Shown: piece by piece, positions 7,289-9,321 of the stretch
How the letters are laid out: each line of letters begins with the position of its first letter
Position numbering within the stretch: position 1 is the first letter of the stretch
DNA from: Oscillospiraceae bacterium
GTDB lineage: Bacteria; Bacillota; Clostridia; Oscillospirales; Ruminococcaceae
Reading direction: 5' to 3'
DNA length: 9,321 nt
Assembly (NCBI GenBank): GCA_017828835.1
Contig: JAGAEK010000091.1
Span: 1 to 9,321 of the forward strand
The notes under the pieces: model-generated
What the model saw: only the letters and a program-made list of their open reading frames with translations
Databases searched by the model: none
What the model was told of the DNA's origin: nothing
Program-made: the position numbers and the translations under genes

Positions 7289-8539
7289 TTATTCAAAAGA
7301 TTTTTTTATATTGTCCAATTCGTTGGCAACAGCCTGAAGCTTGTCTGAGGCGGGTAAAAACAGGGAGTTATATCTGAAAATTATAAATCCGTCGCAAAAG
7401 TCGAAATTATCTGTTATTATCATTTGTTTAAAAAGGATATCGTTATTTTCGAGCCATTCGTTTTTACCGTTTCCGGCATATTTATCCTCGGTACCGATTT
7501 TATAGGCGGCAAGTCCTGCGTAAAGAGAGATACCGTCGACGGTTATCATGTCGGAGAATTTTTTCAAGGTAGCAGCGAACGGTTTTGAGGAGTGGTTGAT
7601 ACCGAAATAAATCTGAGGGGCGATATAATCGACGTAACCGCTGTGAGAAAGGATAAAAGGAACGTCGATATATTGCCGGTTATAATTGTTAAAAGAATTT
7701 CCCTGAGGACTTATCCCGAAGAGTACGTCAGGGTCGATCGATTTTATTGCAGAATAAACTTCTTTTATAAAAATGTTTATATTTTCCCTGCGCCAGTCGG
7801 AAATAGAAAGGGGAGCAGACGAAACAGAGGAGAGATATTCCGAATAAAAACCGTCGTCGAAACTTTCGTCGGGGTCCGGATAGAAATAATCGTCGAAATG
7901 TATACCGTCCACGTCGTAATTTGTAATAATTTCCGTTATTCCGTCGATGATAAGAGTGCGGACGTCCCGACTTGCGGGATTATAAAATATACTGTCCGCA
8001 AGTACGACGACGTTTTCTCCGTTGCCGAGCCATTTTAAAGCGGGATTGGTATCGCAAAGCCGAGAGATATCCGGGGTGTTTGAAACCCGGAACGGATTTA
8101 TCCAGGCGTGTATACTCATGTTTCTTTCGTGTGCGGCAAAAACCATTATAGCGAGCGGGTCAAATTGAGGATCGGTTCCCTGGACGCCGGAAATTATCTC
8201 CGACCACGGAAATATTTTTGAAGGGTAAAGAGCGTCTGAAAAAGGTCTGACCTGAACGATAACGGTATTACATCCGATCGAGAGGCAGTTGTCAAATGCG
8301 GTGTTTATCTGCGCTTTGAATTCGGTTTCGGACTTATTTTTCAAAAGGGAGTTAAAATCGAGATAAGAAAACCACATTGCGCGCATTTTCACGGTTTCGG
8401 AGCGGGCTGATGTAATATTAACATTGTCAATGTTAATACCTTTACGGCTATAAAACACAGAACCGGCACCGAGATCCGAGCATCCGCAAAACAAAGACAG
8501 GATGATAAAAAAACAAACTATTATTGAAATAAAACGCAT
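7289..8539 (-). CDS. GHL10/DUF187 (YngK-like) putative glycoside hydrolase lipoprotein
   Basis: 416 residues from ATG with AAGGAG 6 nt upstream. Residues 1-20 are a lipoprotein signal (hydrophobic core, then LFCGC) with C20 the predicted lipidated cysteine, so the protein is anchored to the outer face of the membrane. After a short linker, the TIM-barrel-like GHL10 domain spans about 51-400. Visible signatures are RAMWFSYLDF (53-62), TVIVQVRP with R98, HAWINPFR (144-151), DGIHFDDYFYP (211-221, likely catalytic acids D216/D217), GISPQG (275-280) and APQIYF (307-312). The family is related to GH13/GH66-like barrels; its characterised members act on envelope or other polysaccharides, but the substrate here is unknown. 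It has the active-type motifs that the next gene's homologous barrel has lost. The spacing to both neighbours (34 and 35 bp) suggests an operon. Confidence 0.93.
   Translation of the reverse strand: MRFISIIVCFFIILSLFCGCSDLGAGSVFYSRKGINIDNVNITSARSETVKMRAMWFSYLDFNSLLKNKSETEFKAQINTAFDNCLSIGCNTVIVQVRPFSDALYPSKIFPWSEIISGVQGTDPQFDPLAIMVFAAHERNMSIHAWINPFRVSNTPDISRLCDTNPALKWLGNGENVVVLADSIFYNPASRDVRTLIIDGITEIITNYDVDGIHFDDYFYPDPDESFDDGFYSEYLSSVSSAPLSISDWRRENINIFIKEVYSAIKSIDPDVLFGISPQGNSFNNYNRQYIDVPFILSHSGYVDYIAPQIYFGINHSSKPFAATLKKFSDMITVDGISLYAGLAAYKIGTEDKYAGNGKNEWLENNDILFKQMIITDNFDFCDGFIIFRYNSLFLPASDKLQAVANELDNIKKSFE
8416..8438. repeat. Perfect 23-bp palindrome (11-bp arms, 1-nt centre)
   Basis: TATTAACATTG and CAATGTTAATA are exact reverse complements around a single base at 8427. 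It lies in the lipoprotein gene, encoding part of GINIDNVNI (about residues 34-42) in the linker after the lipidated cysteine. It could be an operator-like site or a by-product of the repeated Ile-Asn codons. Confidence 0.6.
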
Positions 8540-8545
8540 AAAGCG

Positions 8546-8551
8546 CTCCTT
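8546..8551 (-). promoter_or_regulatory. Shine-Dalgarno AAGGAG of the GHL10 lipoprotein gene
   Basis: AAGGAG lies 6 nt before the ATG at 8539 and confirms a start that gives an immediate signal peptide. Confidence 0.8.
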
Positions 8552-8573
8552 GAAATAAACGAATATATAGGTT

Positions 8574-9140
8574 TCAAAGCAAATCCGGAGACGGTCGAAA
8601 GCGTTCTATTGCAAATACGAACGCCGATCCGGGATGGTTTATATATCTGTAATATATCACGTTGAAAATATATTTATCGAGCGAGGAGAGGTAATCGAAC
8701 AACATTTCGCCTTCGAGCCGACCTTCCTCGTGGCCGGGATAAACGGCGACGGTCAGAACGGCTCCGACCTTGAGCATATTGAGAGCGATCTTGACCGCGG
8801 CGAAGGTGGAAGGGCGTTTAGTGGTTATTGATTTGTCGCTTTTCGGAAGGTATCCGAGGTTGAACATTCCGCCGTCGATTTTACCGATCGAATATTTATC
8901 GGCGTTGGCGTGGCTGTCGAGGATCAGGGAACAATTGGAAATACTGTTCTGATCCAAAAGCTTTTGAGTCGCGTCAAGAGCGGCGGGCTGTATGTCGAAG
9001 GAATAGACGCGGCCGTTCGGTGCGAGTTTGCATAAAAACAGCGTGTCGTTTCCGCCGCCCATAGTAAAATCGACGTAGATACCGTCGGCTTTTCCGCATT
9101 CTTCAAGTATTCTGTGGGTAAATTCGGTAATACGCTCCAT
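8574..9140 (-). CDS. mnmM: class I SAM-dependent methyltransferase, MnmM (YtqB) family
   Basis: 188 residues, close to the family length. Seen: SAM-binding motif I VDFTMGGGNDTLFL (23-36), the acidic residue D49 ending strand 2 (VYSFD), the family-specific FNLGYLPKSDKSITT (93-107) and VAVYPGHEEG (131-140). These match the Pfam rRNA_methylase/YtqB family. Known: B. subtilis YtqB, renamed MnmM, methylates 5-aminomethyl-2-thiouridine at the tRNA wobble position to give mnm5s2U; older annotations call it an rRNA methylase. It is cytoplasmic. The start ATG at 9140 has only a weak Shine-Dalgarno, but the N-terminus MERITEFTHRIL aligns with family starts. It is 23 bp from the upstream metallophosphoesterase and 34 bp from the downstream lipoprotein. 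The tie with envelope genes is probably just operon co-expression. Confidence 0.9.
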   Translation of the reverse strand: MERITEFTHRILEECGKADGIYVDFTMGGGNDTLFLCKLAPNGRVYSFDIQPAALDATQKLLDQNSISNCSLILDSHANADKYSIGKIDGGMFNLGYLPKSDKSITTKRPSTFAAVKIALNMLKVGAVLTVAVYPGHEEGRLEGEMLFDYLSSLDKYIFNVIYYRYINHPGSAFVFAIERFRPSPDLL

Positions 9141-9163
9141 AAGTTTATACGTCTTTCAAAAAA

Positions 9164-9321
9164 TTATTCAAGAGCAACGATCTTTTCATATACCGCGTAA
9201 TATGAAGGGGAGATAACTTTGTCTTTGTGGTATCTCCCGAAATACCAGCGTTTGAAGGTACAGTTTTTTGAAATAGTCTCGAAAAGAGAATGGAATCTGT
9301 CGGAGTTAGGGCTTTCGTTCA
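9164..9321 (-). CDS. metallophosphoesterase, C-terminal end (5' truncated by window edge)
   Basis: An open minus-strand frame enters from the right edge and ends at TAA (9164-9166), giving 51 residues beginning NESPNSDRFHSLFE. The stretch KRWYFGRYHKDK followed by YYAVYEKIVALE resembles the end of calcineurin-like metallophosphoesterases, where a WYFGHxH motif supplies two metal-binding histidines and a final strand closes the sandwich. Here the first histidine position reads Arg (GRYH). Most of the catalytic domain lies outside the window, so activity and substrate cannot be judged. It ends 23 bp before the mnmM start and is probably in the same operon. Confidence 0.7.
   Translation of the reverse strand, partial: NESPNSDRFHSLFETISKNCTFKRWYFGRYHKDKVISPSYYAVYEKIVALE

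Noticed and set aside
7592..8038. 148-codon plus-strand frame opposite the GHL10 lipoprotein gene
   Set aside because: Its translation has no recognisable motif, and the opposite strand encodes clear family signatures at the same positions.

Overview
The window looks like a chromosomal piece of a Gram-positive Clostridia-type bacterium, probably an uncultured gut or rumen Oscillospirales/Christensenellales-like lineage. This rests on strong GGAGG-type ribosome binding sites, a YtqB/MnmM-type methyltransferase, GHL10/DUF187 envelope proteins, a large serine recombinase and an MBL-rubredoxin fusion. The taxonomic call is inference from gene content, not a marker gene.

Layout. Positions 1-1753 are read on the plus strand: the C-terminal part of a Gfo/Idh/MocA oxidoreductase (cut by the window edge), then a metallo-beta-lactamase-fold protein with a C-terminal rubredoxin domain. 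A perfect 15-bp hairpin at 1836-1874 ends this unit and faces the convergent block. Everything from 1890 to 9321 is read on the minus strand. In transcription order (right to left) it holds the tail of a metallophosphoesterase, an mnmM-like tRNA methyltransferase, a GHL10/DUF187 lipoprotein, a 984-residue membrane-anchored multidomain protein, a 290-bp AT-rich gap with a possible 45-codon gene, a large serine recombinase, and an alpha/beta-hydrolase whose start lies inside the recombinase gene. The plus-strand genes look GC-richer than the minus-strand block, but I did not count this.

How the genes may work together. The first four minus-strand genes are 23-35 bp apart and probably form one operon. 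The most striking part is the envelope pair. The lipoprotein has an intact GHL10 signature (FDDYFYP, APQIY). The neighbouring 984-residue protein seems to carry a degenerate paralogous barrel and, at its C-terminus, an Amidase_3 domain lacking both zinc-binding histidines. It therefore looks like a double pseudoenzyme tethered to the membrane, possibly a cell-wall binding or regulatory scaffold for the active neighbour. The recombinase and hydrolase overlap by 26 bp and are probably translationally coupled. An extended -10 promoter lies just upstream of that unit. I found no attachment-site repeats, tRNA genes, CRISPR arrays or insertion sequences.
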